A stretch of DNA of 64,000 nucleotides from Neisseria flavescens (GCF_005221285.1 NZ_CP039886.1:682001-746000), one strand, 5' to 3'. Positions 42,700-51,939 are shown, counted from the first letter of the stretch. Program-made: numbers and translations. Notes: a model not told the origin generated them from the sequence alone.

Positions 42700-43341
42700 T
42701 TAACCGTTAAACAGCCAAGGCTGGCTTTGGCGGCGTTTTTCTTCAAAAGTGTGAATTTCGTCAGCGTGTTGCAGGGTCAGACCGATTTCGTCCAAGCCGT
42801 TTAAGAGGCAGTGTTTGCGGTGTTCGGTAATGTCGAATGCGAATGTTTCGCCGCCAGGGGTGGTCAGGGTTTGTTCGGCAAGGTCGATGGAGAGCTGATA
42901 GCCTTCGTTGGCTTCAACTTCTTTGAAAAGCCGGTCAACCTGTTCTTCGGTCAACACGATAGGTAAAAGGCCGTTTTTGTAGCAGTTGTTAAAGAAGATG
43001 TCGGCGAAGCTGGGGGCGATGACGGCGCGGAAGCCGTAGTCGTCCAATGCCCAAGGGGCGTGTTCGCGTGAAGAGCCGCAACCGAAGTTTTTACGCGTCA
43101 ACAGGATTTGCGCGCCTTGGTAACGCGGCTGGTTCAGGGAGAAATCCGGATTCAACGGGCGTTTGCTGTTGTCCATGCCCGGTTCGCCGTGGTCGAGGTA
43201 ACGCCATTCATCAAAGGCATTGGGGCCGAAGCCGCTGCGTTTGATGGATTTCAGAAATTGTTTGGGGATGATGGCGTCGGTATCGACGTTGCTGCGGTCG
43301 AGCGGGGCGACGATGGCGGTAATTTTGGTAAAGGCTTTCAT
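42700..43341 (-). CDS. leuD: 3-isopropylmalate dehydratase small subunit
   Basis: 213 residues; pairs with LeuC for isomerisation of 2- to 3-isopropylmalate. DRSNVDTDAIIPKQFLK at the start and the GCGSSREHAPWAL swivel-domain motif are diagnostic. On the minus strand after leuC, a lipoprotein gene and a VOC gene; followed by a DUS terminator and the restriction-modification pair. Confidence 0.97.
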   Translation of the reverse strand: MKAFTKITAIVAPLDRSNVDTDAIIPKQFLKSIKRSGFGPNAFDEWRYLDHGEPGMDNSKRPLNPDFSLNQPRYQGAQILLTRKNFGCGSSREHAPWALDDYGFRAVIAPSFADIFFNNCYKNGLLPIVLTEEQVDRLFKEVEANEGYQLSIDLAEQTLTTPGGETFAFDITEHRKHCLLNGLDEIGLTLQHADEIHTFEEKRRQSQPWLFNG

Positions 43342-43386
43342 GTCAGATTCTTATAGTAATAATGGGAAATTTTATGGCTATTCGGG

Positions 43387-43752
43387 TCAGCGTGTGCTGT
43401 ACAAACCGATTCGGTTGCCTTCTGTGTCTTCGATAAATGCTGCAAAGCCGTTGGCAATGCGGAATTTTTCTTGTAACAGTTTGCCGCCTGTTGCAACGGC
43501 TTTTTCTGCTGTTTCGGCACAATCCGGGCAATTGAAGAAAATAGTTGTACCGCCGTGACCGGGTTGGGCATTGCTGTCGTGCCAAATCATGCCGGCCGTA
43601 CCGTGTTGGGTGTAATCGGCTGGGAAAATGATGAAACGGAATCCGTTGCTGCCAACGTCTTGCAGGGGCTTGCCGAATACGGATTCGTAAAAGGCTTTGG
43701 CGCGATCCAAATCATGAGCGTGAATACCAAACCAGCTTGACGGATTACTCAT
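43387..43752 (-). CDS. VOC family protein (glyoxalase/bleomycin-resistance fold)
   Basis: 121 residues, one vicinal-oxygen-chelate unit. WFGIHAHDLDRAKAFYESVFG at the start and AAFIEDTEGNRIGLYS at the end are the paired motifs with the likely His and Glu metal ligands. Substrate unknown; similar short proteins are annotated only as VOC proteins. GGGAGAAAC ribosome site. It lies between leuD and a lipoprotein gene in the leu cluster. Confidence 0.88.
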   Translation of the reverse strand: MSNPSSWFGIHAHDLDRAKAFYESVFGKPLQDVGSNGFRFIIFPADYTQHGTAGMIWHDSNAQPGHGGTTIFFNCPDCAETAEKAVATGGKLLQEKFRIANGFAAFIEDTEGNRIGLYSTR

Positions 43753-43805
43753 TGTTTCTCCCTTTGCTTGGAATCGTGAAAATGTCTGAACAAGTAATAA
43801 GGTGT

Positions 43806-43844
43806 CAGGCCGTCTGAAACGGAGTCAGGAGCTTCAGACGGCCT
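43806..43844 (-). terminator. DUS-pair terminator after the 84-residue lipoprotein
   Basis: CAGGCCGTCTGAAAC and its inverse, directly beyond the lipoprotein stop. Confidence 0.75.
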
Positions 43845-43855
43845 GATTTACCGAA

Positions 43856-44110
43856 TTATTCGGTAGCGGCTTCGATTTTTTCTCCAACATGGCTCATGCC
43901 GCGGCCTACGGCATTGCCGCCTTTTTTAACGGCTTCGCCGGTTTTGTCGGCAACGTGTTCAGCGGTTTCTTTGGTTTTATCGGCTACGCGCTCGGCAGTC
44001 TCTTTGGTTTTGTCCCAATTGCGGTTGGCATCGTCTTTTGCGCCAGACCAAGTGCTGGAACAAGCTGACAGGATGAGGGCTGCGGCAGCCAATGCAAACA
44101 GTTTTTTCAT
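43856..44110 (-). CDS. Small lipoprotein with LEA-like 11-residue repeats
   Basis: 84 residues. Lipobox LSAC (Cys17). The mature part has two copies of an 11-residue unit, DKTKETAERVA and DKTKETAEHVA, then DKTGEAVKKGG, a pattern of amphipathic helices seen in LEA-like and entericidin-like stress proteins. Function not assigned; envelope stress protection is plausible. It has DUS hairpins on both sides and is probably transcribed alone. Confidence 0.78.
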   Translation of the reverse strand: MKKLFALAAAALILSACSSTWSGAKDDANRNWDKTKETAERVADKTKETAEHVADKTGEAVKKGGNAVGRGMSHVGEKIEAATE

Positions 44111-44192
44111 ACTAGTTTCCTTTCAAGTTATCAATGATTGAGAAGTTTTTCGGACGTTTTTCGCAATAGGAAAACTTACTTGTGTAAGGTGT

Positions 44193-44230
44193 TGTTTCAG
44201 ACGGCCTGATGAATAAAGGCCGTCTGAAAA
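44193..44230 (-). terminator. DUS-pair terminator after leuC
   Basis: TTTCAGACGGCCT and AGGCCGTCTGAAA with an 11-base loop, immediately beyond the leuC stop. Confidence 0.75.
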
Positions 44231-44234
44231 TACT

Positions 44235-45644
44235 TTAAGCCATCGTGCGTATGTCGGTAAAGTGTCCGGTAACGGCGGCGGCGGCTGCCATAGCGGGGCT
44301 GACGAGGTGGGTGCGTCCGCCGTTGCCTTGACGGCCTTCAAAGTTACGGTTGGAAGTGGAGGCGCAGCGTTGTCCCGGAGTCAGGCGGTCGGCGTTCATG
44401 GCGAGGCACATAGAGCAGCCCGGTTCGCGCCATTCAAAGCCGGCTTCGATGAAAATTTTGTCCAAGCCTTCTTTTTCGGCTTGTTCTTTAACCAAGCCGG
44501 AGCCGGGGACGATCAACACGCGCTGTACGTTGCCGGCTTTTTTACGGCCTTTGGCGATGGCGGCGGCTTCGCGCAAGTCTTCGATGCGGCTGTTGGTGCA
44601 AGAACCGATGAATACGATGTCGACAGGGATTTCATTTAATGGCGTACCGGCTTCCAAGCCCATATATTCGAGTGCGCGCTCCATACCGCTGCGTTTGACC
44701 GGATCGGCTTCTTCGGCAGGGTTCGGCACTTTGCCGCCGATGTTTAAAACCATTTCGGGCGACGTGCCCCAAGTAACTTGCGGTTCGATGTCTTCGGCTT
44801 TGAAACGGTATTCTTTGTCAAAAACCGCGCCTTCGTCAGACACCAGCGTGCGCCAGTATTCGACGGCTTTGTCCCACGCTTCGCCTTTAGGTGCGAAAGG
44901 TTTGCCTTTGACATAGTCGATGGTGGTTTGGTCGACGGCAACCATGCCTGAGCGCGCACCGGCTTCAATCGCCATATTGCACAGGGTCATGCGGCCTTCC
45001 ATAGAAAGGCTGCGAATGGCTTCGCCGCCAAACTCGATGGCGTAGCCCGTGCCGCCTGCCGTACCGATTTGGCCGATGATGTAAAGTGCCACGTCTTTGG
45101 CGGTGACGCCGGGTTTCAGACGGCCTTCAACGGCAATCAGCATGGATTTGGATTTTTTCGCGGTAATGCACTGGGTCGCCATGGTGTGTTCGACTTCGGA
45201 AGTGCCGATACCGTGAGCCAATGCGCCGAATGCGCCGTGGGTAGAAGTGTGCGAGTCACCGCAGACAACGGTCATGCCGGGCAGGGTAGCGCCTTGTTCC
45301 GGGCCCATAACGTGTACGATGCCCTGACCTTTATCCATAAACGGGAAGTAGGCGAGTGCGCCGAACTCTTTGATATTTTTGTCCAAAGTATCGACTTGCA
45401 GCTTGGAAATCGGGTCTTGGATGCCTTTGTCCCAATCGCCGGTCGGGGTGTTGTGGTCGGCGGTGGAGACCACGCTGTCGATACGCCAGAGTTTGCGGCC
45501 GGCCATTTTCAAGCCTTCAAATGCTTGCGGGCTGGTTACTTCGTGAACCAGGTGGCGGTCGATGTAAAGCAGGACAGTGCCGTCTTCTTCTTCGCGGACG
45601 ACGTGGCTGTTCCAGAGTTTGTCGTAGAGGGTTTGTGCTGTCAT
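44235..45644 (-). CDS. leuC: 3-isopropylmalate dehydratase large subunit
   Basis: 469 residues, aconitase family with a [4Fe-4S] cluster. Seen: VCGDSHTSTHGAFGALAHGIGTSEVEH (first cluster cysteine), FIGSCTNSRIEDL, and GCSMCLAMNADRL with the other two cysteines, plus STSNRNFEGRQG. Works with LeuD. A DUS lies inside near 45114. The upstream region has a TAGACA/TGTCTA palindrome and a long inverted repeat that may be an operator. Confidence 0.98.
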   Translation of the reverse strand: MTAQTLYDKLWNSHVVREEEDGTVLLYIDRHLVHEVTSPQAFEGLKMAGRKLWRIDSVVSTADHNTPTGDWDKGIQDPISKLQVDTLDKNIKEFGALAYFPFMDKGQGIVHVMGPEQGATLPGMTVVCGDSHTSTHGAFGALAHGIGTSEVEHTMATQCITAKKSKSMLIAVEGRLKPGVTAKDVALYIIGQIGTAGGTGYAIEFGGEAIRSLSMEGRMTLCNMAIEAGARSGMVAVDQTTIDYVKGKPFAPKGEAWDKAVEYWRTLVSDEGAVFDKEYRFKAEDIEPQVTWGTSPEMVLNIGGKVPNPAEEADPVKRSGMERALEYMGLEAGTPLNEIPVDIVFIGSCTNSRIEDLREAAAIAKGRKKAGNVQRVLIVPGSGLVKEQAEKEGLDKIFIEAGFEWREPGCSMCLAMNADRLTPGQRCASTSNRNFEGRQGNGGRTHLVSPAMAAAAAVTGHFTDIRTMA

Positions 45645-45718
45645 GATGTTGTTCTTTTATGTGGGTAGTAATGTAGGATGAAGATTCTAGACGGATTTTA
45701 CACGCCATGCAACAAAAT

Positions 45719-45785
45719 TTGTCTAATTTTTGAAGAAATAGAAAATTGAAAACAATTTATAGATAAAAATTAGACATATTGTCTA
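45719..45785. promoter_or_regulatory. TGTCTA repeats between leuC and gshA
   Basis: Perfect palindrome TAGACA-TAT-TGTCTA at 45771-45785, and a longer inverted repeat TTGTCTAATTTTT (45719-45731) against AAAAATTAGACA (45765-45776). The region is AT-rich between two divergent genes. Candidate binding sites for an unknown regulator. Confidence 0.5.
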
Positions 45786-45899
45786 TTTGAGAGAATGGTT
45801 ATATTCAAAGAATAATTTGATATGAAAGAATACTTGTCGGGATTCTTTTAAAGGCATTATTATTTGTACCTTGTTAAAACCACGTCAGGCAGAGGAAAG

Positions 45900-47258
45900 A
45901 TGAAATTACCGGTTATATCGTCCGAGCATTTGGCTCAACTTCAGGCGTTTGAAGCGAAAATCTTGTGTAACCACGCCAAAATCGAAGCATGGTTCCGTTC
46001 GCAGTGGAATGTTCACCGTCCGCCGTTTTATGGTTCGGTCGACATCCGTAACGCCGGTTACAAAATTTCGTCTATCGATATGAATTTGTTTCCGGGCGGC
46101 TTCAATAATTTGAATCCCAACTTTATCCCGCTGGCGGCGGTTGCGGCGCAAGATGCGGTACAGCGTGCCTGCGAAACGGCAAAATCCGTATTGATTATTC
46201 CCGAAAACCACACGCGCAATACGTTTTACCTGCAAAACGTTTACGCCCTCAGTGAGATTTTGCGTTCTGCAGGATATGAAGTACGCTTGGGCAGTCTGAA
46301 TCCGGAAGTTACCGAGCCGACCGAGTTTGAAACCGCATTAGGCGACAAAATTTTGCTTGAGCCTTTATTGCGCACCCGTGAGCGTGTACATCTTGCAGAC
46401 GGTTTCTCGCCTTGCGTTGTTTTGTTAAATAACGACTTGTCTGCAGGCATTCCTGAAATCCTTAAAGACATCAGTCAAACCGTATTGCCTCCGCTGCATG
46501 GTGGTTGGACGACGCGCCGCAAAACAGAACATTTCAGCGCATATAATCAAGTCGCCGCCGACTTTGCCAAGTTGATTGACATCGACGAATGGCAAATTAA
46601 CCCTTATTTTGAAAAAATCAGCGGTTTGGATTTCCAAGAGCGTGAAGGCGAGGATGCGTTGGCAGGCGCGGTAGATCGCGTATTGGCGAAAATCCAAGCC
46701 AAATACGACGAATTGGGTATTACCGACCAGCCTTTCGTTATTGTGAAAGCCGATGCAGGTACTTACGGCATGGGCGTGATGAGCGTTAAATCTGCGGATG
46801 AAGTGCGCGGCTTGAACCGTAAAAACCGCAATAAAATGGCGAAAGTCAAAGAAGGTTTGGAAGTTAGCGAAGTCATTGTTCAAGAAGGTATTTATACCTA
46901 CGAAACCATGAACGGCGCCGTGTGCGAACCTGTCGTTTATATGATGGACCGTTTCGTTATCGGCGGCTTCTTCCGTGTACACGAAGGTCGTGGTGCAGAC
47001 GAAAACCTCAACGCCGGCGGTATGGTGTTTGTTCCGCTGTCCAACAGCATTCCTACCGGCAATGGCGATAATTCCCAAGAAGCTCCTGAAGCCTGCAAAC
47101 GCGTATTCGAACAATGGGACTCACTCGGTATGCCGCGCTCTGAAAAAGACTGTGACGTGGACAACGAACACAACCGCCTCTATGTTTACGGCGTAATGGC
47201 GCGCCTGTCCTTGCTTGCCGCTGCATTGGAGTTGGAGAAAACCGCACCTCAAGCCTAA
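45900..47258 (+). CDS. gshA: Glutamate-cysteine ligase
   Basis: 452 residues; makes gamma-glutamylcysteine, the first step to glutathione. Its length and motifs (YGSVDIRNAGYKISSIDMNLFPGGFNNL, FVIVKADAGTYGMGVMSV, GGFFRVHEGRGADENLNAGG) fit the proteobacterial type described in Acidithiobacillus and Neisseria rather than the E. coli type. The ATG at 45900 follows AGAGGAAAG; an upstream TTG in frame is less likely. It is divergent from leuC. Followed by a DUS hairpin. Confidence 0.92.
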   Translation: MKLPVISSEHLAQLQAFEAKILCNHAKIEAWFRSQWNVHRPPFYGSVDIRNAGYKISSIDMNLFPGGFNNLNPNFIPLAAVAAQDAVQRACETAKSVLIIPENHTRNTFYLQNVYALSEILRSAGYEVRLGSLNPEVTEPTEFETALGDKILLEPLLRTRERVHLADGFSPCVVLLNNDLSAGIPEILKDISQTVLPPLHGGWTTRRKTEHFSAYNQVAADFAKLIDIDEWQINPYFEKISGLDFQEREGEDALAGAVDRVLAKIQAKYDELGITDQPFVIVKADAGTYGMGVMSVKSADEVRGLNRKNRNKMAKVKEGLEVSEVIVQEGIYTYETMNGAVCEPVVYMMDRFVIGGFFRVHEGRGADENLNAGGMVFVPLSNSIPTGNGDNSQEAPEACKRVFEQWDSLGMPRSEKDCDVDNEHNRLYVYGVMARLSLLAAALELEKTAPQA

Positions 47259-47278
47259 TAAAGCGTTGATCAATATTG

Positions 47279-47315
47279 TCAGGCCGTCTGAAAATTAGTT
47301 TTCAGACGGCCTTTT
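47279..47315 (+). terminator. DUS-pair terminator after gshA
   Basis: Inverted DUS pair (AGGCCGTCTGAAAAT...) with TTTT, 22 bases after the gshA stop. Confidence 0.85.
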
Positions 47316-47360
47316 CTGTCTGTACAATTCATTCTAACTAAAAAAGCATGATTTATTTTT

Positions 47361-48431
47361 ATGAGCAAATCAGCCAATCCAGTTGAGACAACCGACAATC
47401 TGCAAGACCAAGCCATGCAGCGCAGCAATACCGACAATGCGCCGCGCTCTGCCATTCATCAAACCTTGTATTCCGCCGATACCTTTATTCAGCATGATTA
47501 TCTTGCCGGAAAAAACTTGCCTGATATTACCCATCCGCAAGAAGGCCAAATCAACTGGCTGCATTTTGTCGGCATCAATGATGTTGCCTTGCTCAAACAC
47601 GCGCTTGAGCCGTACGGCATCCATGAGCTGGTTATTGAAGATATTCTCAGCCGCAAGCAGCGTCCAAAAATCGAAGACTACGGCAGCTATGTTTTTACTG
47701 CCGCACAGGTTTACCACTATACCTCCACAGGCAAGCTCCATTCCGATCAAGTGTATGTGATTATCGGCAAAGATTTTGTGTTGTCTTTCCAGCAAAAACC
47801 GTTGGGCTTGTTCAGCCATCTCCGCCGGCAGATGCACGAAAACCCGCACAATATTTTGAACAAAAATACAGCGTTTCTTGCTTATTGCCTGCTTGACCGC
47901 ATTGTGGACGACTATTTCATCGTTTTGGAGTCGTACAACAACCGTGTTGAAGCAATAGACAAGTCCCTGTTTAAAAATGAAAACAGCGATATTCTCAGTA
48001 AGATTCACCGCCTCAAGCGCGATGCCGTCCGTCTGCGGCGTACGCTTTTACCATTGCGCGATGTGTTCTACCAACTGGCCGTACGCGGCGATTTTGCTAT
48101 TTTCAAAGGCGAATCGACTGTTTATCTACGCGACGTGTACGACCACAATATGCAGCTTATCGAGTCGCTTGATGCCTCGCGTGATATGGTGTTGAGCATG
48201 ATGGACATTTATCTTTCCTTCCAATCCAACCGCATGAACCGGCAAATGCGCGTGTTGACGGTTATCACCATCATCTTTATGCCGCTGACCGTCATCACCG
48301 GCATCTACGGCATGAACTTCGACAATATGCCCGAGCTGCATTGGCATTACGGCTATTTTATGGTTTTGGGTGTGATGCTGTGCATCATCATCGGACTGCT
48401 GATTTTCTTTTCACGTAGAAAATGGCTGTAA
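47361..48431 (+). CDS. corA: Magnesium/cobalt transporter CorA
   Basis: 356 residues. Long N-terminal cytoplasmic domain with GINDVALLKHALEPYGIHELVIEDIL, a long helix, then two C-terminal membrane helices. The selectivity-filter motif YGMN is at 316-319, followed by MPE. Ends with a basic SRRKWL tail. Pentameric channel for Mg2+ uptake in the inner membrane. Confidence 0.95.
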   Translation: MSKSANPVETTDNLQDQAMQRSNTDNAPRSAIHQTLYSADTFIQHDYLAGKNLPDITHPQEGQINWLHFVGINDVALLKHALEPYGIHELVIEDILSRKQRPKIEDYGSYVFTAAQVYHYTSTGKLHSDQVYVIIGKDFVLSFQQKPLGLFSHLRRQMHENPHNILNKNTAFLAYCLLDRIVDDYFIVLESYNNRVEAIDKSLFKNENSDILSKIHRLKRDAVRLRRTLLPLRDVFYQLAVRGDFAIFKGESTVYLRDVYDHNMQLIESLDASRDMVLSMMDIYLSFQSNRMNRQMRVLTVITIIFMPLTVITGIYGMNFDNMPELHWHYGYFMVLGVMLCIIIGLLIFFSRRKWL

Positions 48432-48545
48432 ACGGGTAGGCAAAGAGTTGAAATTCAACGATGAAAAACGGTAGAATGATTTTGCACACGTGCAGTATGA
48501 AGTTTTCAGACAATTTAAAAATAAATATCAAAAGGATAATAAACT

Positions 48546-49028
48546 ATGAAACCAGAACGCCAACTCCCTTCCCATGAACTGATCATGTCCGAGCTGATGA
48601 TGCCTTATACGGCAAACTTCAGCGGCAATGTTCACGGTGGCGATCTTTTGCGCCTGCTTGACCAAGTAGCATATTCCTGCGCCTGCCGTTACAGCGGTAC
48701 TTATTGCGTTACTCTGTCTGTTGATAAAGTATTGTTTAAAGAGCCTATTCATGTCGGCGAACTGGTAACCTTTTATGCCAGTATCAACTACACCGGCCGT
48801 ACTTCTATGGAAGTCGGCATCCGCGTAGAGGCGCAAAACATCCACACCGGCGAAGTGCGTCATACCAACAGCTGCTACTTCACCATGGTTGCCGTTAAGG
48901 ACGGTAAGCCGGTTCCTGTACCGCCCTTGGAAATCAATACACCGCGCCAACGCTGCCGTTATGAAAAGGCTAAAAAGCGCAAAGAGTTGAGTTTGCAGGC
49001 TGCGAACGAAAATTCTAGCTGCAACTAA
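48546..49028 (+). CDS. Acyl-CoA thioesterase (hotdog fold, YciA/ACOT type)
   Basis: 160 residues. ANFSGNVHGGDLLRLLDQVAYSCA carries the family's catalytic-region Asn/Gly/Asp pattern, followed by VDKVLFKEPIHVGELVTFYASINYTGRTSMEV. Hydrolyses acyl-CoA to free acid and CoA; chain-length preference is unknown. AAAAGGATAA ribosome site 10 bases upstream. DUS terminator follows. Confidence 0.9.
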   Translation: MKPERQLPSHELIMSELMMPYTANFSGNVHGGDLLRLLDQVAYSCACRYSGTYCVTLSVDKVLFKEPIHVGELVTFYASINYTGRTSMEVGIRVEAQNIHTGEVRHTNSCYFTMVAVKDGKPVPVPPLEINTPRQRCRYEKAKKRKELSLQAANENSSCN

Positions 49029-49048
49029 ATTGAATTTTATTAAATAAC

Positions 49049-49083
49049 GAAGGCCGTCTGAAATCCTGTTTCAGACGGCCTTC
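49049..49083 (+). terminator. DUS-pair terminator after thioesterase gene
   Basis: AAGGCCGTCTGAAATCC and its inverse with a short loop, followed by TTC rather than a T run. Confidence 0.7.
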
Positions 49084-49156
49084 ACGCAAAAGCCATAAAC
49101 CGCTTGTTTTGTGGTAGAATCAACAAGATTTTTGCCATACGAAATTACAGATAATC

Positions 49157-51928
49157 ATGACCGACGCAACCATCCGCAACGACCATAAATTTGCACTTGA
49201 AACCCTGCCTGTCAGCCTTGAAGACGAAATGCGCAAGAGCTACCTCGATTACGCCATGAGCGTGATTGTGGGACGAGCCCTGCCGGATGTCCGCGACGGT
49301 CTCAAGCCGGTACACCGCCGCGTGTTATACGCGATGCACGAGTTGAAAAACAACTGGAATTCCGCCTATAAAAAATCGGCGCGTATCGTCGGCGACGTTA
49401 TCGGTAAATACCACCCCCACGGCGATACAGCCGTTTACGACACCATCGTCCGCATGGCGCAAGACTTCTCCATGCGTTATGTGCTGATTGACGGTCAGGG
49501 CAACTTCGGTTCTGTCGACGGCTTGGCCGCAGCAGCCATGCGTTATACCGAAATCCGCATGGAAAAAATTTCCCATGAAATGCTGGCGGATATTGAAGAA
49601 GAAACCGTTAATTTCGGTCCCAACTATGACGGCAGCGAACATGAGCCGCTGGTATTGCCAACCCGTTTCCCTGCGCTGTTAGTCAATGGTTCGTCCGGTA
49701 TTGCCGTCGGTATGGCAACCAATATCCCGCCGCACAATTTAGGCGATACCATCAATGCCTGCCTGCGTTTGTTGGACGATCCTGAAACTGAAATCGACGA
49801 GCTGATCAATATTATCCAAGCGCCCGATTTCCCAACCGGCGCAACTATTTACGGCTTAAGCGGCGTGCGCGAAGGCTATAAAACCGGCCGTGGCCGCGTG
49901 GTGATGCGCGGTACAACCCATATCGAGCCTATCGGCAAAAACGGCGAACGCGAAGCCATCGTTATTGATGAAATCCCATATCAAGTCAACAAAGCCAAGC
50001 TGGTTGAGAAAATCGGTGAGTTGGTACGCGAAAAAACGTTGGAAGGCATATCAGATCTGCGCGACGAGTCCGATAAATCCGGTATGCGTGTTGTGATCGA
50101 ATTGAAACGCAATGAAAATGCCGAAGTCGTTTTAAACCAACTCTACAAAATGACCCAGCTGCAAGACAGCTTCGGTATCAACATGGTGGCTTTGGTTGAC
50201 GGTCAGCCGCGCTTGCTGAACCTGAAACAAATCCTGTCCGAGTTCCTGCGCCACCGTCGCGAAGTCGTTACCCGTCGTACTTTATTCCGCCTGAAAAAAG
50301 CGCGTCATGAAGGCCATATTGCCGAAGGTAAAGCAGTTGCCTTGTCCAATATCGACGAAATCATCCGTCTGATTAAAGAATCTGCCAATGCGCCGGAAGC
50401 CAAAGAAAAACTGCTGTCCCGCCCATGGCGTAGCAGCTTGGTTGAAGACATGCTCAGCCGTACGGATTTAGATTTGCATATGATGCGCCCTGAAGGCTTG
50501 CCAGAGAATTTGGGCCTGCACAGCCAAGGCTATTATCTGAGCGAATTGCAAGCCGATGCCATTTTACGCATGAGCCTGCGCAACCTGACCGGCCTCGATC
50601 AGGAAGAAATTGTCGGCGAATATAAAAATCTGATGAGCAAAATCATTGATTTCGTGGATATTCTTTCCAAACCTGAGCGCGTTACCCAAATTATCCGCGA
50701 AGAATTGGCAGACATTAAAGCCAACTTCGGCGATGAACGCCGCAGCGAAATCAATCCGTTTGGCGGTGATATCGCCGATGAAGACCTGATTCCGCAACGC
50801 GAAATGGTCGTTACCCTGACTCATGGCGGCTACATCAAAACCCAGCCGACTACCGATTATCAGGCGCAACGTCGCGGCGGTCGCGGCAAGCAGGCAGCGG
50901 CAACCAAAGACGAAGACTTCATCGAAACCCTGTTTGTTGCCAACACGCATGATTATTTGATGTGCTTCACCAATTTGGGCAAGTGCCATTGGATTAAAGT
51001 GTACAAACTGCCGGAAGGCGGCCGCAACAGCCGAGGTCGTCCGATTAACAACGTTATCCAATTGGAAGAGGGCGAAAAAGTCAGCGCCATCTTGGCCGTC
51101 CGCGAGTTCCCGGAAGACCAATACGTCTTCTTCGCCACTGCACAAGGCATGGTGAAAAAAGTCCAGCTGTCTGCGTTTAAAAACGTCCGCAGCCAAGGCA
51201 TCAAAGCCATTACGCTTAAAGAAGGTGATTACTTGGTCGGCGCAGCGCAAACCGGCGGTGCGGACGACATTATGTTGTTCTCCAACTTGGGCAAAGCCAT
51301 CCGCTTTAACGAATATTGGGAAAAATCCGGTAACGATGAAGCAGAAGATGCAGATATTGAAACCGAAAATGAAGATTCAGACGGCCTGGATGATGAAAAT
51401 GCCGAAAATGCATTGCCAAGCGGCAAACACGGTGTCCGTCCGTCCGGTCGCGGCAGCGGCGGTTTGCGCGGTATGCGCCTGCCGGCTGATGGCAAGATTG
51501 TCAGCTTGATTACCTTCGCCCCTGAAGCTGAGCAAAGCGATTTGCAAGTATTGACCGCTACCGCCAACGGCTATGGCAAACGCACCCCGATTGCCGATTA
51601 CAGCCGTAAAAACAAAGGCGGCCAAGGTAATATCGCCATTAATACCGGCGAGCGCAACGGCGATTTGGTTGCCGCGACTTTGGTCAGCGAAACCGACGAC
51701 CTGATGCTGATTACCAGCGGCGGTGTCCTGATTCGTACCAAAGTTGAGCAAATCCGTGAAACCGGCCGTGCTGCCGCAGGTGTCCGCCTAATTAATCTGG
51801 ATGAAGGCGAAACCTTGGTCAGCTTGGAACGAGTGGCCGAAGAGGCTGAAGATGAAGCCGCTTTGGAAAGCGATGCAGCTGAAAACCAAGTAGTAGAAGC
51901 TGAAGATACCCTGTCTCAAGAATCTTAA
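49157..51928 (+). CDS. gyrA: DNA gyrase subunit A
   Basis: 923 residues, catalytic breakage-reunion subunit. The N-terminal domain starts LPVSLEDEMRKSYLDYAMSVIVGRALPDVRDGLKPVHRR (quoted parts only: DEMRKSYLDYAMSVIVGRAL). The active Tyr lies in the AAAAMRYTEIRM segment. The quinolone-determining stretch reads KYHPHGDTAVYDTIVRMAQDF with Thr91 and Asp95; gonococcal wild type has Ser91. The C-terminal beta-pinwheel carries the QRRGGRGKQ GyrA box. An acidic linker near residues 730-760 contains an in-frame DUS (51378). A DUS terminator follows. Confidence 0.98.
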   Translation: MTDATIRNDHKFALETLPVSLEDEMRKSYLDYAMSVIVGRALPDVRDGLKPVHRRVLYAMHELKNNWNSAYKKSARIVGDVIGKYHPHGDTAVYDTIVRMAQDFSMRYVLIDGQGNFGSVDGLAAAAMRYTEIRMEKISHEMLADIEEETVNFGPNYDGSEHEPLVLPTRFPALLVNGSSGIAVGMATNIPPHNLGDTINACLRLLDDPETEIDELINIIQAPDFPTGATIYGLSGVREGYKTGRGRVVMRGTTHIEPIGKNGEREAIVIDEIPYQVNKAKLVEKIGELVREKTLEGISDLRDESDKSGMRVVIELKRNENAEVVLNQLYKMTQLQDSFGINMVALVDGQPRLLNLKQILSEFLRHRREVVTRRTLFRLKKARHEGHIAEGKAVALSNIDEIIRLIKESANAPEAKEKLLSRPWRSSLVEDMLSRTDLDLHMMRPEGLPENLGLHSQGYYLSELQADAILRMSLRNLTGLDQEEIVGEYKNLMSKIIDFVDILSKPERVTQIIREELADIKANFGDERRSEINPFGGDIADEDLIPQREMVVTLTHGGYIKTQPTTDYQAQRRGGRGKQAAATKDEDFIETLFVANTHDYLMCFTNLGKCHWIKVYKLPEGGRNSRGRPINNVIQLEEGEKVSAILAVREFPEDQYVFFATAQGMVKKVQLSAFKNVRSQGIKAITLKEGDYLVGAAQTGGADDIMLFSNLGKAIRFNEYWEKSGNDEAEDADIETENEDSDGLDDENAENALPSGKHGVRPSGRGSGGLRGMRLPADGKIVSLITFAPEAEQSDLQVLTATANGYGKRTPIADYSRKNKGGQGNIAINTGERNGDLVAATLVSETDDLMLITSGGVLIRTKVEQIRETGRAAAGVRLINLDEGETLVSLERVAEEAEDEAALESDAAENQVVEAEDTLSQES

Positions 51929-51939
51929 ACGTCAATGAA

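Noticed and set aside
50564..51250. 228-codon open frame opposite gyrA
   Set aside because: Antisense to conserved gyrA; no start signal.
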